A DNA stretch of 64,000 bases from Amphirosellinia nigrospora (Eukaryota > Ascomycota > Sordariomycetes > Xylariales > Xylariaceae), in NCBI GenBank assembly GCA_004123355.1, contig SCHM01000003.1:7459058-7523057 (forward strand). The letters run 5' to 3'. The translations under genes and the position numbers were made by a program. Positions 1 through 14,388 of the stretch are shown in pieces; the stretch's first letter is position 1; every line of letters begins with the position of its first letter. Below the pieces are notes generated by a model. The model was not told the DNA's origin and made no database searches. It was given only the letters and a program-made list of their open reading frames with translations.

Positions 1-268
1 TTTTTAAATAGTTTTACTTTTTAAAGTATTTTTAAAACTTTTAATATAATTTTTAGTTTATTTTTTTTTTTATTTACGGGCTTTTTTATATAGCTTAAAA
101 ATACTTTAATATTAATTTTATAATTATTTTTTAATACTAAAAATTAATAAAGCTTTTATTAATAATTATTATAATTTTTTATTATTATATATTTATATAT
201 AAAAAGCTTATATTAACGTATTATTTAGCGTTTAAACTAGCATAATATTATAAATATATTATTTTAGT
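1..268. other. AT-rich flank, no gene seen
   Basis: This is degraded AT-rich DNA outside the outer retroelement. I see no gene and no match to the sequence beyond the other end of that element, so it may belong to a further element cut by the window edge. Confidence 0.5.
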
Positions 269-486
269 TTTTTAATATAATAAAATATAAGTAGAATTTA
301 TATATTAAAAAAAATAAAAACGAAGTCTTTAGATTTATATAAATTCTATAGGTTTAAATAATATTTATATATATATATATAATAAAGCTATATACATAAA
401 TTAAGCGCTAGCTATATAGTAGCTAGTATACGCCCGCTAAGGCGAGTATATGCGTATATACGTACACCTTTTACCTATATATATTA
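269..486. repeat. Left LTR of the outer retroelement
   Basis: This segment matches 22,625-22,843 in direct orientation, including a shared core near 330-360 and a GC-retaining tail beginning GCGCTAGCTA. The tail here is more heavily converted to AT (it ends in TATATATATTA) than its partner (CGCGCGTATCA), which is the RIP direction. Confidence 0.7.
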
Positions 487-3400
487 AGTACTGGCTATAT
501 AAAAAAGCTTGTTATTTTTAATAAGTTTATTATTTATATAAGCGCTTTTTACGTTAAAGTTTAAAAAAAATAATAATATTAAATATATTATTAAAAATAA
601 TATATAAACGCTTTTTATATTAAAGTTTAAAAAAATAATAATATTAAATATATTATATAAAGTTTTATATAAGCGATTTTTTTAAGTTATATTTTTAATC
701 GAAATTTATTACGATTTTAATATTTTTTAATTAGTTTATATTATAATATAATTACTATTTAAATTTTTATTTATTATATTTATAACTTTTTTTTTTATTT
801 AATTAAATAATTAAAGCTATTATATTTATAATTAAATAATAATTAAATATAATATCGATTTTATAAACGTTTTTTTTTTTACGTTAAAATTGTTTTATTT
901 TATTTTTATAAGTTTTAAAAAAACTACGTAACGTTTAAATAAGTTTTTATTTTTACATATAAGTTATAAATACTTAATAAATATTATTAAATAAATTTTA
1001 AAATTATATAAAAAGTTTAATTTATAAACTAAGTTTTTTATTTTATGTTTAATTATTTATAGTTTTAAACGTTATTATAAATATTTATATACCGGTTTAT
1101 TAAATAAATAATATTTTTATATAGTTTAAAATAAATTTAGTTTTTAAGTTTAAATTATAAATATTTATATTTATTATTATATTAACGTTTAATAGTTATT
1201 CGCGCGAAATTTATAGCAAAATAAGCATTTTTTTAATATATTTTTAAAAAATCTAATTTTATTAAATTTTTATAAATTTTTAACGTTTATTAAAATATTA
1301 AATATATTAATAGTTTAAATCCGAATAATTATTTATATAAAGTTAAATATATAGTTTTAAAATATATAGCGTTTAAATTTATTATAAAAATAGTATAATA
1401 TTTATTTAGTTTATTTTAAAATTTTCGAAATTATAATATTTAATATTATTTTAATTATTTAATTTTTTCGTTTAAATAAACTATTTATTTATAAATAATA
1501 AGCTATTATTATAAATAGTCTAGTTTTATAGCTTTTTATATATTTACTAGAATTTAAAAATAAATTTTTATTTTAGTTAAAAATAATTTTTTTTAGTATT
1601 TTTAATTATATAATAATAGCTGTTTTATAAGTGCGGTGTTTTATTTTTATTATATATTTTTTATTGCTAAATATAAATAAAATATGTTTATTGTTTAAAA
1701 TATAAATTATTATTATATTATATATTATATAATAAGTTTTATTACTACTAAATTATTATAAAGTATTATTGTTTAATATTTTAAATAAAGTTAAAATAAA
1801 ATTTATAGCGATAATTATATTAATAGTAAATTTTTAAACGGATAAATAAAAACTTTTAATTAATAGTTTTTATTTATTTCGTTAAGCTTATATACGCTAT
1901 AATATTCGAAGTATTTTTTTACTTATTAAATTTTATTTGCGATTATATAAAGTTTAAATGCTTATATTATTTTTTATTGTTTTTAATAATGTTTTATTAT
2001 ATATAAGTTTTAATACTTTTTTATTATTTTATATAGTATATAAAAGTATTATATTTACGTATATATATTATAAATTAGTTTATTAGCTATTAAGTTAAAA
2101 AAATAGCCAGGTTTAAAAAAAGTTACTATGTTGTTTTTGTTTATATATTATATTATTTTATTATATTTTTATATTTTTAAAAATTTATACGTATTTATAT
2201 TTTTAAGTAAGTTTGTTTAAAATTATATAATATTACGTTATTATAATTATTTCGATATTAATATATAAATATAACGTTATAATTATTTTATATTATATTT
2301 AAAATAGCTATACTTTTTATTTTTTTTAAGTTTTTTTTAAGTTTTTTTTAAGTTTTTTTTATTAAATACTATTATAATTAGCTAAGCGCGTTAAATATAT
2401 AGTTTAAACGTTTTAATAAATAATATATTTATAATTTATATTATAATAAATATATAAAAAAATTAATTAAATATTTATTTATATAGTTTATTACTAATAT
2501 TATAAAAATAATCTAATTAACTATTTTTTAATAGCTAAATAATTTATTAAAACTATAATTAAATAATCGTTTAATTAAATTAAATATGTAGCTTTTTTAT
2601 TATTTAAATTAAATAAATTATTTTTAATTTAAAAAAACTATATTATATTTTACTTTTTTAAATATTTATTTAAATATAGTATTAAAAAAATTTATCGAAA
2701 AAATAATTTTATTAAAAACTTAAATAATTATTTTATAATTAAAATAATATTATTCCGAATTTTTTTATAATAAAACGTTAATTTATAAAAATAGTTCTTT
2801 TTTAAAATTATAGTAATATAATATAGTTTTATTATATATATATATTATATTAAAAAATATAACTTTAATAAAAATTAAAATATAATAAATATTTTAAACG
2901 TACGTTTTTTTTTATTTTTGTTTTTATATAAATATTTTATTTTTTTTTTTTATAAATAGTTACGCTTTTTTATTTATAATAGTTCGAAATCTAAGCATAA
3001 TAAAATATTAAATTATAAAAAAAACTATTTATACTAATATATTGCTTAAAAAACTTTAATTATTTAAAAAAAACAAAATTACGAAATATAATAATATAAC
3101 TATTAATATTAATAAGTTTAAGCATATTAATTTTAAATCCGAAAAAATCGATAAAAAAATATTTAATAAATAATTTCGTAAAAAATATCGTAATATTTTT
3201 TTTTCGAAAAAACTAAATATTATATATAAATATTTTATATAATTTTTAGCTATATCCGAATAAATTATAAATATTAATAAAACATTTATAAAAATATTTA
3301 AATATTTTAAATATTTGTTTATAAACTTTATACGTATAATAATATATTTTAAAATTTATTATTATATATTATATTTTTTAATATTTTAAGGATTTATTAT

Positions 3401-3689
3401 TATAAATTTATTTTTATAATTTAAATATATAAAAAATTAATAAAAAAAAATATTATATTAATAATTATAAAAAACTTTATTTTATAGTAATAAAATTATT
3501 TTTATTTATAAAAGTAATAAATAATTATTAAGTATTATTATTCGGTTTAAGTTATATAAAATAAAATATATTTTTTTATTTTATTTAAATTTTATTAAAA
3601 ATAAATTATATAATAAATAAATAAAATAAAAATAAGTTTGTTTATTATTTTTTTTTTTTATATAAATTATTAAAATATTTATTTAAAAC

Positions 3690-3973
3690 TATTAGGTGGC
3701 TAAAAGGTATAATATCGTACGTAATAATAGGTAAAAATAAATACTAGTATATATTAATCTATTTTTTTTAACTATTTATACGAAAGTTAAGCTTTCGTAC
3801 AAAGAATTTTTTTATACGAAAAGAATTTTGTTATAATATATTATATAACTAAATTAAAAATATATTAGTTTAATTTTATTATATAAATAGCTAATATTAT
3901 AGTTAATAATTAGTTATTATATAGTTAATACTAATATATTAATTTTATACGTAATAATATTATAATTATAATA
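3690..3973 (+). repeat. 5' LTR of the forward inner element
   Basis: It starts TATTAGGTGGC, a RIP-altered form of the TGTTAAGTAGC start seen in the inverted copy, and ends ATAATTATAATA. It aligns along its length with 10,739-11,012. Confidence 0.72.
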
Positions 3974-6900
3974 TTAGCTTTTTTTTTTAGCTATAGCGTG
4001 TTTTTATACGATTGTTTTTTTAATATAAAAAATTTAAATATAAAAAAATATTAAATATATTATATAATAAATATATAAATAAAAAAACGCCCGATAGTAT
4101 ATTAAATTGTTATTTTTTTAAAATATTTAATGCTTATATAATTATATATAGGAAAAAAAATTAATAAGTATAAATAAAAAAGTAATTTATATATAACTAT
4201 TATATATAATTTTTTATTTAATTTATTTAAATATTTAAAAAATTAATAATATATTGTTTTTATATTTGCTATTATATAATAGGTTAGGTTATTTTTATAC
4301 TATTTTTTATTTTTTTTTTTTTTTTTTTTTTTACGCGTGTATATTTATACTTATATATATATATACACGTATATATACATATATATACATATTATACGTA
4401 TATTTTAACTAATTTTGTAAATTTATATAATATTAAGTTTAATAATTATTATATAATAAGTATAATATTAGTAGCAATATTAACAATAGTACTAATAATA
4501 TTAACAATATTAATAGTAATATTATTATTATTTTATTATTATTATTATTATATATAAAGCTTTTTAAGTTTTTTTAAATATTATATTAATAAATAATTAA
4601 ATAGAATTATTATTAATATTAATAATAGCTGCCTGCAAAATTTACTAATTTTATTAAGGTTTTTTGCTTATATTTTATGCTTTTGTTTTTAGTAATATTA
4701 TATAGTTTTAAAACTTTATACGTTTAAAAAATAGCGGCGCTACTAAAGTTTATAGCTTTTTTACCGGAAATTAAACTTATAAAGCTTTTATATTAGCGTT
4801 ATATATAAACGTACGTATATTTTTATTTGTTTATTTTATACGAATAATTTTTAATATATATTTTAATTAATTTGTTTTATTATACAATAAAACGAAAAAA
4901 TATAATTATTTCGGCTTTTTTATATAATATTATTTTTTAAATATTATCGACTATTATTTTTATTAATATATAAATAAAGTTCGTACGTTAAAAAAAATAT
5001 TTTATATAATTTTTATTTAAAATTATAACTAAATTATTATTTTATATTAGAACGGTTTATATAGCGGTTACGTTAATTATTAAAATATTTTATTTAACTA
5101 ATATTATATAGTGCTAGGTTTTTAAAGCAGCGTTTATAGCGCTTATATATAACGATTATATAATATTTATTATTTTTACTATATATAGTTTAAGTTTAAA
5201 AAGGAAAAAAAATAAAAAATTAATTATATACGTTATTTTTTAAAGTATAAATTTTAGTTATTATTTTTATTATAATTTTTAATTTTTATTATTTATATAT
5301 AATATTTGTTTTTTAAATATTTATATATAATATATTATTTATATATATTTAGCCGCTATTTATTATATAAGTATATTTTTATAGTTTTTTAATAAATTTT
5401 AATTTATATAAATAGTTTATTTATAAAAATTAAAGTTTTTAATGTTTAATTTAACGTATATTTAATAAATATATTAGCTAGGTTATTTTTATTATTAATT
5501 TATTATATTTTAAAGATTTTTTTTTTTTATATAATTTTTAAAAAAATATAATATTTATTATTAATTTTTTTTTTTAAGTTATTTTTAGTTTAATTAAACA
5601 ATTATATAATAATTTAAAATCTAAATATAAAATAGTAAATATTAAAAATAAATTAAATATTTTTATAATTTTTTATAATATTATATAAAAAAATAATATT
5701 ATTAAAACTATTAATTATATTATATAATTTATTAGCTAAAATATTTTACGTAACTTTTTTATATTTATTTAAATTTTAATATATAATATTATTTTCGATT
5801 TTAAAATTTAAGTTTGCTATATTTTTTATATAAGCTTTAATTATAAATATAATAATAAATTTAAGCTATAAAATTATATTTATATTATTTACGAATAATT
5901 TATTTATAAAAATAAAAAGTTTTATATAATAAAAATTAAAAAAAATAAATAAAATTTTTTAATAGGTTATTTTTTTGCTATTTAATTTGTTTGTTTAATA
6001 TTTTAATATTATATAATTATAGTTTAATAATTTAAGCTATAATAGTAAAATTATATATAGTTTTAAATTAATATACGCTATTAATATATATTTTTTAGCC
6101 CGTTAAAAAATATAAGTTTAAGCGAATTTTTTTATATAAAAGTTAACTTTAGTTAAATTTTTAGTTTAATTTTTTTAAGTTATTATAATATTTTATTTAT
6201 ATAAAAAAATTTTTTTACTATTAAATTCGAATAAATATTTAAAAAATAAAATTTTTTTAAGCTTCGTATAAAGTTTTATTTATTTAAGTTTTTTTTTTTA
6301 CGCAATAAAAAGTTTAATATAATAAAATTTAATATATATTATTTATATTTTAATTATTCGAAAATATTTAAACTATTATATATAATTAATAAATATAAAT
6401 TATACGTAAATATTTATATTTTAAGTTTTTTTTAATAATATTAATAATATATTTTAAATTAATATAGTTTAAATTTAATTAAGCTATATAAAAATTATAT
6501 AATATATAAAATAGTTTTTAAAAAATATTTTTTTTTTAGCTTTAAAAATAAATAAATATAAATATTATATAATAGTTTATTTTTTAATTAAATATAAGTT
6601 TAAATAATATTTTTAAGTTTATATAAAGTTTTAAAATTTTATATAAAAATAAAGTAAATAAATTAATATTATTTATATTTATTAAATGTTAATAATTAAA
6701 TTAAAATTTTTTTTTTTTAATATTATTTATTTTATATAATAAATTTAGATTTTTTATATAGCTTTATAGTTTTTTTTTTAATTTTTTATACGAAATAAAA
6801 TTTAAAAATATATTTTTTTTTATAAATATCTAGGTTATATATAATAAATTTAAAAACGTTTTATATAATAAGTTTATTAATTTTTATTATATTTAATTTT

Positions 6901-9900
6901 TTAAATAGTTTGCTAAAAGTTATAATAATTTTATTTATATATAGTTTAATTATTAATTTAAAAGCTTGTTTTTTTTTTTTATTAAAAAAGTTTATAATAT
7001 TTAAATATTATATAATAAAATATTTAAATATTATATAATAATAAAGTTAAATTTTTTTTTTTAGCTAATTATATTTTTTTTAATAATTATTAATTATATA
7101 AATTATATATTATTTTAGTTTAAATTATTTATTTAAATATTTTTCGTATAATAATATAGTTTAATTTATATATATTAAAAATATATTAATTTATTAATTA
7201 AAGCTATAATTATATTTAATTTTTCGATTGTTTTAATTTTATATAGTTTTTTTTATTTTATTTTTTTTTTTATATTAAAATTTCGTTTTAAAAAAAAATA
7301 TAAATATATTATATAAAAATAGTTTATTTTATTTATTAATTATATAATTAATTATTTTATTTTTTTATATTTTATATAATATTTTTATTATTTTTTAAAT
7401 AGTTATTATTTTTCGTATAATAAAAAAAAATAAAAAAGATTTTTATTAATATAAAAATAAGCTTTAAAAATAAAAAAAATTAATATAAATTATTAAGTTT
7501 AGCAATATTATTTAATATTTTTATTATTATTTATAAAATTAATTTATTATTTATATATACGTTAATTTTTTCCCGAAAAATATTATATATACGTTTAAAT
7601 AGTTTATATATTTATTTTATTTTATTTATTATTTAATATATTTCGATAAAATTTTATAATATTATATATTAATTATTTTTATATATTTTTTAAATTTATT
7701 TAATAAAAAATTTATTTTAAAGTTATATATAATATTATTAAAAAGTTTTTAATAAATATTAATTTAATATTTATATAATATTTTTTATATATTTATATAA
7801 ATATTAATTTTAAAAAAATTATTGCTTAAAATAATATAATAATATTAATAATATATAATACGTTTTAATTATTTATTTATATAATATTTATAATTATTTT
7901 ATAGTTAAATTTATAGTTATTTTTAATTATAAATTTAAATTGCTATAAAGCTTTATTATATTTAATAATAATAATAAAATTTTTAGATTTTTTTTAAAAT
8001 AAATTGTTTAATTTTATATTTTATAAAATAATATTTTATATAATTTTTTATATAAAAATATTTAAATTATTATATAAATAATATAATTTAATTTTTATAA
8101 AATAGCTAGCTATTTTATATAAATTAATATTAAAAAATAAATAGTTTTATATATATAATAAAAATATTGTTTTTATTTTTTATACGATAATATTTTTATA
8201 TTATTAAAATATATTTTTAAATAGTTTATATTTTTTAAAAAAAATAAAAATAAAATAAAAATATTTAAAATATAAAAAATTATATAGCTAATCTAATTAT
8301 TAATTTTATTATATTAATTAAAATTATTATATAGTTTTTATTAAAGCTTATTTTAGTTTTAAAAGTTTAAATAATTTTAGCTTTTAAGTTTTTTTATATA
8401 TAAGCTTTTATTTATAGTTTTTTTATAATAAAAAATTTTAAAGTTTTTATATTTTAAATAATATTTTATATTTTATATAATATTAATTATTAAATATAAA
8501 TAAATTAAATAATTAGTTTATAATTATTAATTAAATATTTTTTTTTATTATATAATATATAAATATATTATTTATAATATATTATATATTTTATTTTATA
8601 TATTTAAATTTTTTTTTTTTTTTTATTATATATATTTAAATAGTTTTATATTTAGTTAAATAAATTAAAAATTTTTTAAAATTAGTTTATTTTCGAATAT
8701 TATTTTATACGTATTAAAATATTAGTTTTTATATAAAACTTTTTTTAAAAAATATAATTAGTTAATTAATTTTTTTTTTAATAAATAAAATATTTTTTAT
8801 TTATATATAATTTTTTAAAAATAATTATTTATATAATTTTAGCTAATATATTATTTTTAAAAATTTTTAAAATATTATATAATATTTTATATTATATAAA
8901 ATAATAGTTAATTTAGTTATATTATTGATTTATAAGTAAAAATTTTTTATTTTTTATATAAAATATTAAATTATTAGGTTTTTTTTAACCTAAAATATAA
9001 AAAATTTAAAAAAATCTTTTTATAATATTTTTAAAATAATAAATATTATTTTAAATTCTAAAATATTTTTATACGTATATATAATAGTTATATTTAAATA
9101 AATTTTTTTTAAATATTTTTTTTAAAATTTTTTAAGCTTTAAATAGCTTATTAATTATAATTTTTAATATTTTATATAAAATAAGTTTTTTTTTTATTTA
9201 TATATTTATACGAAAATAATATTAGTTTAATTAATTTAATATTAATTATAGTTTATAATTATATTAAAATATAAGTTTATAATATTATATATTTTTTTTA
9301 TATATAATTAAAGCTAATATAATATATATAATAATTTTTTATATAATTAATTAATATTATAAAAAAATAATATAAATTAATTTTTATAATTTTAAGCTTA
9401 TAATAATAATTAATAAATTATTATATTTTATTATAAAATTTGTACGGTTTTTTAGAATAGTTTTTTTTTTTTATTAAGTTTTTAAAAAAATCTAATATTT
9501 TATAAATAAAATAGCTTTATTTTAAATATTATATATAAAAAAATTTAAATTTTAAATAAAAATATTTTTATATTTAATATTATATAATAAATAAATTGTT
9601 TTAAAGTTTAAAAAAATTTTAAAAAATTAAATATTTTATTATATATTAAAAATATATATATTTTTTATTTATATAAAAAATAAATTATTAATTAAAATAA
9701 ATAATAAATAACGTTTAATAGTTATAAAAAGTTTTTAAAATTTTATTTTTAATATTTTATTTTTATATAATATTTTATTATTTAAAGTTAAAAAGCTAGC
9801 TTTTAATTATATATATAAGTTATTTTATAGCTATTTTTTGTTTATTTTTTTGTTTTTTTTTTTTTTTTTTATTTAAAAAAAAAAATTATAAAATTATTTT

Positions 9901-10738
9901 ATTATATAAAAAAATTTTATTAACTTTAAAATTATTAATTAATATAAAAATATAAATATTATTTAAAATAGTTATATAAAAATTTAAAATTATATATTAA
10001 AATATATTTATTTTTATAAATTATATATATAGTTTTTTTTAACCGTTTTATAAGTTTTTAATTTAAAACGTTTTTTATATAAAAAATATTATAAATTTTT
10101 TTAATAATTTAAATATCGATTTATTAAATATTTTAAGTTTATTATTTTTAAGTTTTTATTAGTATTTTTTAAAAGTTTTTTATATTATATAAAATATATT
10201 ATATTTTATATATAAATATATTTTATATATAATTTATTTTATAATAATTATTTTAAATTTTATAAAATATTTTTATATGTATAAAAGTTAATAGTTTTTA
10301 TACGAAATTTAAAATATATTAGTTTTTTAGCGATTTTTTTAGCTATATTATTATATAAATATTACTAAAAAAATAAAAAGTTATTTTAGCTGTTTTTTTA
10401 AAACGTAGCGTTTTTATACGTTTAGCTATATTAATTATTATATAATTAATTATTATTTTATTATATTCGAAAATATTATAAATAAAAAAATTATTAAATT
10501 ATATTATAAATTTTTACGTAGTTTATATAATAATAATTAAAAAATAATATAATTATATATTATTAATTAAACTTTATATAAAATATATTAAAATATATTA
10601 AAATAATTAATTTTTTTTTTTATTAATATAATATTAAAAAAACTAAAATATAATATAAAAAACGTAGTTATATAATTAAGTTTAAATTTTATTTTTATTT
10701 TTATTAATTTATATTTTTTAGCTAAAAATATTAATTAA

Positions 10739-11012
10739 TATTAAATAGCTAAAAAGTATATATATATATAATAATAAATAAAATAAATATTATATATATT
10801 AATTTATTTTTTTTAATTATTTATATAAAGCTAAACTTTTATATAAAGAATTTTTTTATATAAAAAAAATTCTATTATAATATATATAATTAAATCGAAT
10901 AATATATTAGTTAATTTTATTATATAAATAGCTAATATTATAGTTATAATTAATTATACGTAATTAATATAATATATTAACTTTATATATAAATAATACT
11001 ATAATTATAATA
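10739..11012 (+). repeat. 3' LTR of the forward inner element
   Basis: It starts TATTAAATAGC and ends ATAATTATAATA, directly repeating 3,690-3,973. The pentamer aaaat follows at 11,013-11,017 and matches aaaac at 3,685-3,689 except for one C/T difference. Confidence 0.72.
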
Positions 11013-11017
11013 AAAAT

Positions 11018-14000
11018 ATTTATATTTTTATAGCTAAATAAATAAAATCGGCTATTTATTTTAGCGCTTTAATTTTATTAATTTTTACTAAAAGTATTTT
11101 TAGCTGTTTGTTTAATAAGATATTAATTATATTTTATTTTTTAAATATTAAAAAATTTTATAATTTCCCGAAAACTTTTAATAAAAAATATTTATTTTAT
11201 ATAAATATATATATTTTTTTTATTATTATTTTAAGCAGGTTTATTAGTTATTTAATATTAAATATAAAATATATTTTAAAGATTTTTAAGCATAAAAGTT
11301 TAAATATTAATATTAAGCTTAAATTATATTATAAATATTATTAGCTTTATTAATTATATTTTTATTATATTAAAAAAAAATATAAATAATTTAAATAAAT
11401 CCGGTTATATAAATATAATATTAGCTAGTTTATTAATAGTTAATATATTTTTAAGCAAAATATATTCTATTATTATTATTATAATTATAAGCGTTATTTT
11501 AATTTTAGTATTTAGATTAATTAAAACGTTAATATTTTTTTTATATTAGAAATTAAAATAATTAGGCTATTTTTTTATAAAATAATATTATTTAATAAAA
11601 ACTTTTATATTAAATTATTCGTTATATTTATAATAATAATTATAATAAATATAAAAGTTTTTAGCGCTTTTTTAATAAAACTATTATATAGTTATATATT
11701 TATTTTTTTATATTTGCCCGATTTTATTTTTTTTATTAATTTTAATTAGTTTATTAGAAATATTTTTTATAAATATTATTTTAAAGTTTTTACGTTAATT
11801 AAAATATTTATAGTAGCTAAATTTATTTTATTTACGAAAAAATAAAAGTTTTAATTAATAATAATATTTTATAATTTATAGTTATATAAGCTAATTTTTA
11901 CTATTTAAATATATTTATTTTTATTATTATTTTTTTTTTATATTTAAATATTCTTATAATTACGTCGAAATTTATTATAAAGTTTTTAACTTAAAAAATA
12001 ATATAATGTTTAATATATAATATATATTTATTTTCTATAAAAAAAAAAATCGTTATTAATTAGTATATTCGCTATAAGTTTTTATAATTTAACTTTAATA
12101 ATAAAATTTTATATTATAGCTTTTTTTAATATTTATACTTTTAAAATAAAATATAAAATACGTTTATTTTTTAGTTTAAAGCTTTTTAGCTTTAAGCTTT
12201 TAGCAATGCTTTTTTTTATTCGGTTATATATTTTAATATATTAAAAACTTATAACTAATATAAATTATATTTATTTTAAGTTATATATATATTTTTATAT
12301 TTTTATTTTCGTATAAACTTTAGCTTTAAACCGAAAATAAATATATTTAAAATATATAAAGTTTTTTTATATTATATATTAATATTTTTTTATTTTAATT
12401 TTATTTAATACTTATTTAGTTTTAATTTTATTTATTTATTTAGCTTAAGTTTTTAATTAGTTAAAGCTTTTTAAATATTTTTTTATTTTTTTAATTAAAT
12501 ATAATATTAAATTAATATATTATTTTTTTTATATTTTTAGCAATATTTAAAAAATTAAATAGTTAATTATATAAAAAAAAAAGTTCGTTATAATATTTAT
12601 AGGTTCGTTTTTTAAAGTTTAATAAAAAAAACGTACTAATTTTTCTAGTACTAGTTTTAAATAATATTTATAAAAATACTCGATTTTTTTTTTTACGTTT
12701 CAGAATTTAGTATAATATTTATAACAAATAAAATTTAATTTAATTAATATATAACGTTAATTATATTTATTTTATTTTTAAATATATAATAATTAGTTAA
12801 TTATTTATTATTATTAATTTAGTATATTTACGATTTATGTTTTTTATTATAGTTATTTTAATTGTTACGTTATTTATTTTAATTATTGCGTTTATAGCTA
12901 TTATTATTTATTACGTTTATTATAGTTATTATTTTTATTACGATTATTGTTTTATTAATTATAACTATTGTTATGTTTATTATTATTATAGTTATATGTT
13001 TTTTTAAGCAGTTTAAATTATATTTATTATTATTTTTTCTAATAATAGTTTAAGCGGTAATTTAATAGTATTATTTATTTTAGTATATATTTTTTTATTA
13101 TTTATAATTATTATATTAAATATTTTTATTAAAACTATTATAATATAATTAATATTTATCGAAAAATCGGTTGTATAATCGGTTATATAATTTATTATAT
13201 ATAAAGTTACGTTTATTATTAATATTTTATTTATATTTATAAAATAAATAATTTTTTGCTAAAAATAAAAATCTAATAAAGTTAAATAAATATAAATTTT
13301 GCTTTTATAGCCGATAATTTTTTAAGCTAAATTTTATATATTGCTTTAATTTTTATCGATTTATTATATATATTTATCGAATTTTTAGTTATTTTAGAAA
13401 AATTTAAAAAATTATTTTAACTTTAGTTATATATTATTATATATTTATAATATTATTTTTACTAATTTAAGTTATTATTGCTTATAAATCTTATAATTTA
13501 GGCGTATTATAGTTTTTTTATACGTATTAAAAAAAGTATATTGTTATAATAAATATTTATATAATAAATTTGTTTTTTTTAAATTGTTTAGTTATAATGC
13601 TAAAATTAAAAAAAATTGTTTTTTTAATTTTATAAAATTTTATTTTTTTATTTTTATTATTTCGTTTTTTCGATTATTATAATTTCGTTATTCTATTAAA
13701 AAATTATAAAATTTATTAATAAGGTTTAAAATAGTAAAAAGATTTATTATTTATTAATAAATTTATTTTAAAATTTTCGAAAAATAATCTAATATAGTTT
13801 TTAAAAGCTAAAACGTTAGTAAATATAATATTTTTTTTTATAACTACTTTTAATTATTTAAATTATTATATAAAAAGTTAAAAATATTAATATTATTATA
13901 TTTAAGCTTATTTATGTTTATTAATACTATTAAAGCTATAAAGTTAATATTATTTTTTATGTTTTTATTTAAAATAAAATGTTTTTTTTATTTAGTAAAT

Positions 14001-14103
14001 TATTTAAATTTAAATTTAAGTTTAAACTAAGATTTAAAAGATTTATTTTTAATTATTTTAGTTTTTTATATAAATAAATTATTATTAAATAAATATAATT
14101 ATT
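11018..14103. other. AT-rich segment between the inverted elements, probably outer-element interior
   Basis: This 3.1-kb stretch is not part of the inverted repeat. By its position it should be interior sequence of the outer retroelement. Near 12,820-13,000 there is a quasi-periodic run of TTATT, GTTACG and ATTACG units that could be a degraded low-complexity coding region. No protein could be read. Confidence 0.4.
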
Positions 14104-14388
14104 TATTATAATTATAGTATTATTTATATATAAAGTTAATATATTGGTATTAATTACGTATAATAGTTAATTATTAACTATAATATTAGTTTTATATAAT
14201 AAAATTAGGCTAATATATCCGCTTAATTTAGTTGTATAATATATTGCGGTAAAATTTTTTTGTATAAAAAAATTCTCCGTATAAAAGCTTAGCTTTTATA
14301 CAAATAATTAAAAAAAATAAATTAATATATATTAATATTTATTTTATTTATTATTACGTATAATATTATATTTTTTAGCTATTTAATA
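14104..14388 (-). repeat. 3' LTR of the inverted inner element
   Basis: On the minus strand it starts TATTAAATAGC at 14,388 and ends at 14,104. It matches the other three LTRs of this family. Confidence 0.7.

Larger units (their letters stand above)
3690..11012 (+). mobile_element. Inner LTR retrotransposon, forward copy
   Basis: The two ends (3,690-3,973 and 10,739-11,012) are direct repeats of about 280 bp, giving a 7.32-kb element. The whole interval recurs as an inverted copy at 14,104-21,392, including the LTRs, the polyT-ACGCG stretch near 4,310-4,340 and the region after it. Flanking pentamers are aaaac on the left and aaaat on the right, consistent with a 5-bp target duplication carrying one C-to-T change. 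RIP has destroyed all reading frames. Orientation is assigned from LTR ends: the better preserved copy starts TGTTAAGTAGC. Confidence 0.72.

Noticed and set aside
4310-4340. Long polyT run as a LINE or SINE tail
   Set aside because: The same run occurs at the mirror position (20,755-20,780) of the inverted copy, so it is internal to the LTR element.
11108-11344. 78-codon frame inside the AT-rich block
   Set aside because: It is almost only I, K, N, Y, F and L, as any stop-poor AT-rich stretch gives; no motif, and the surroundings are RIP-degraded repeats.
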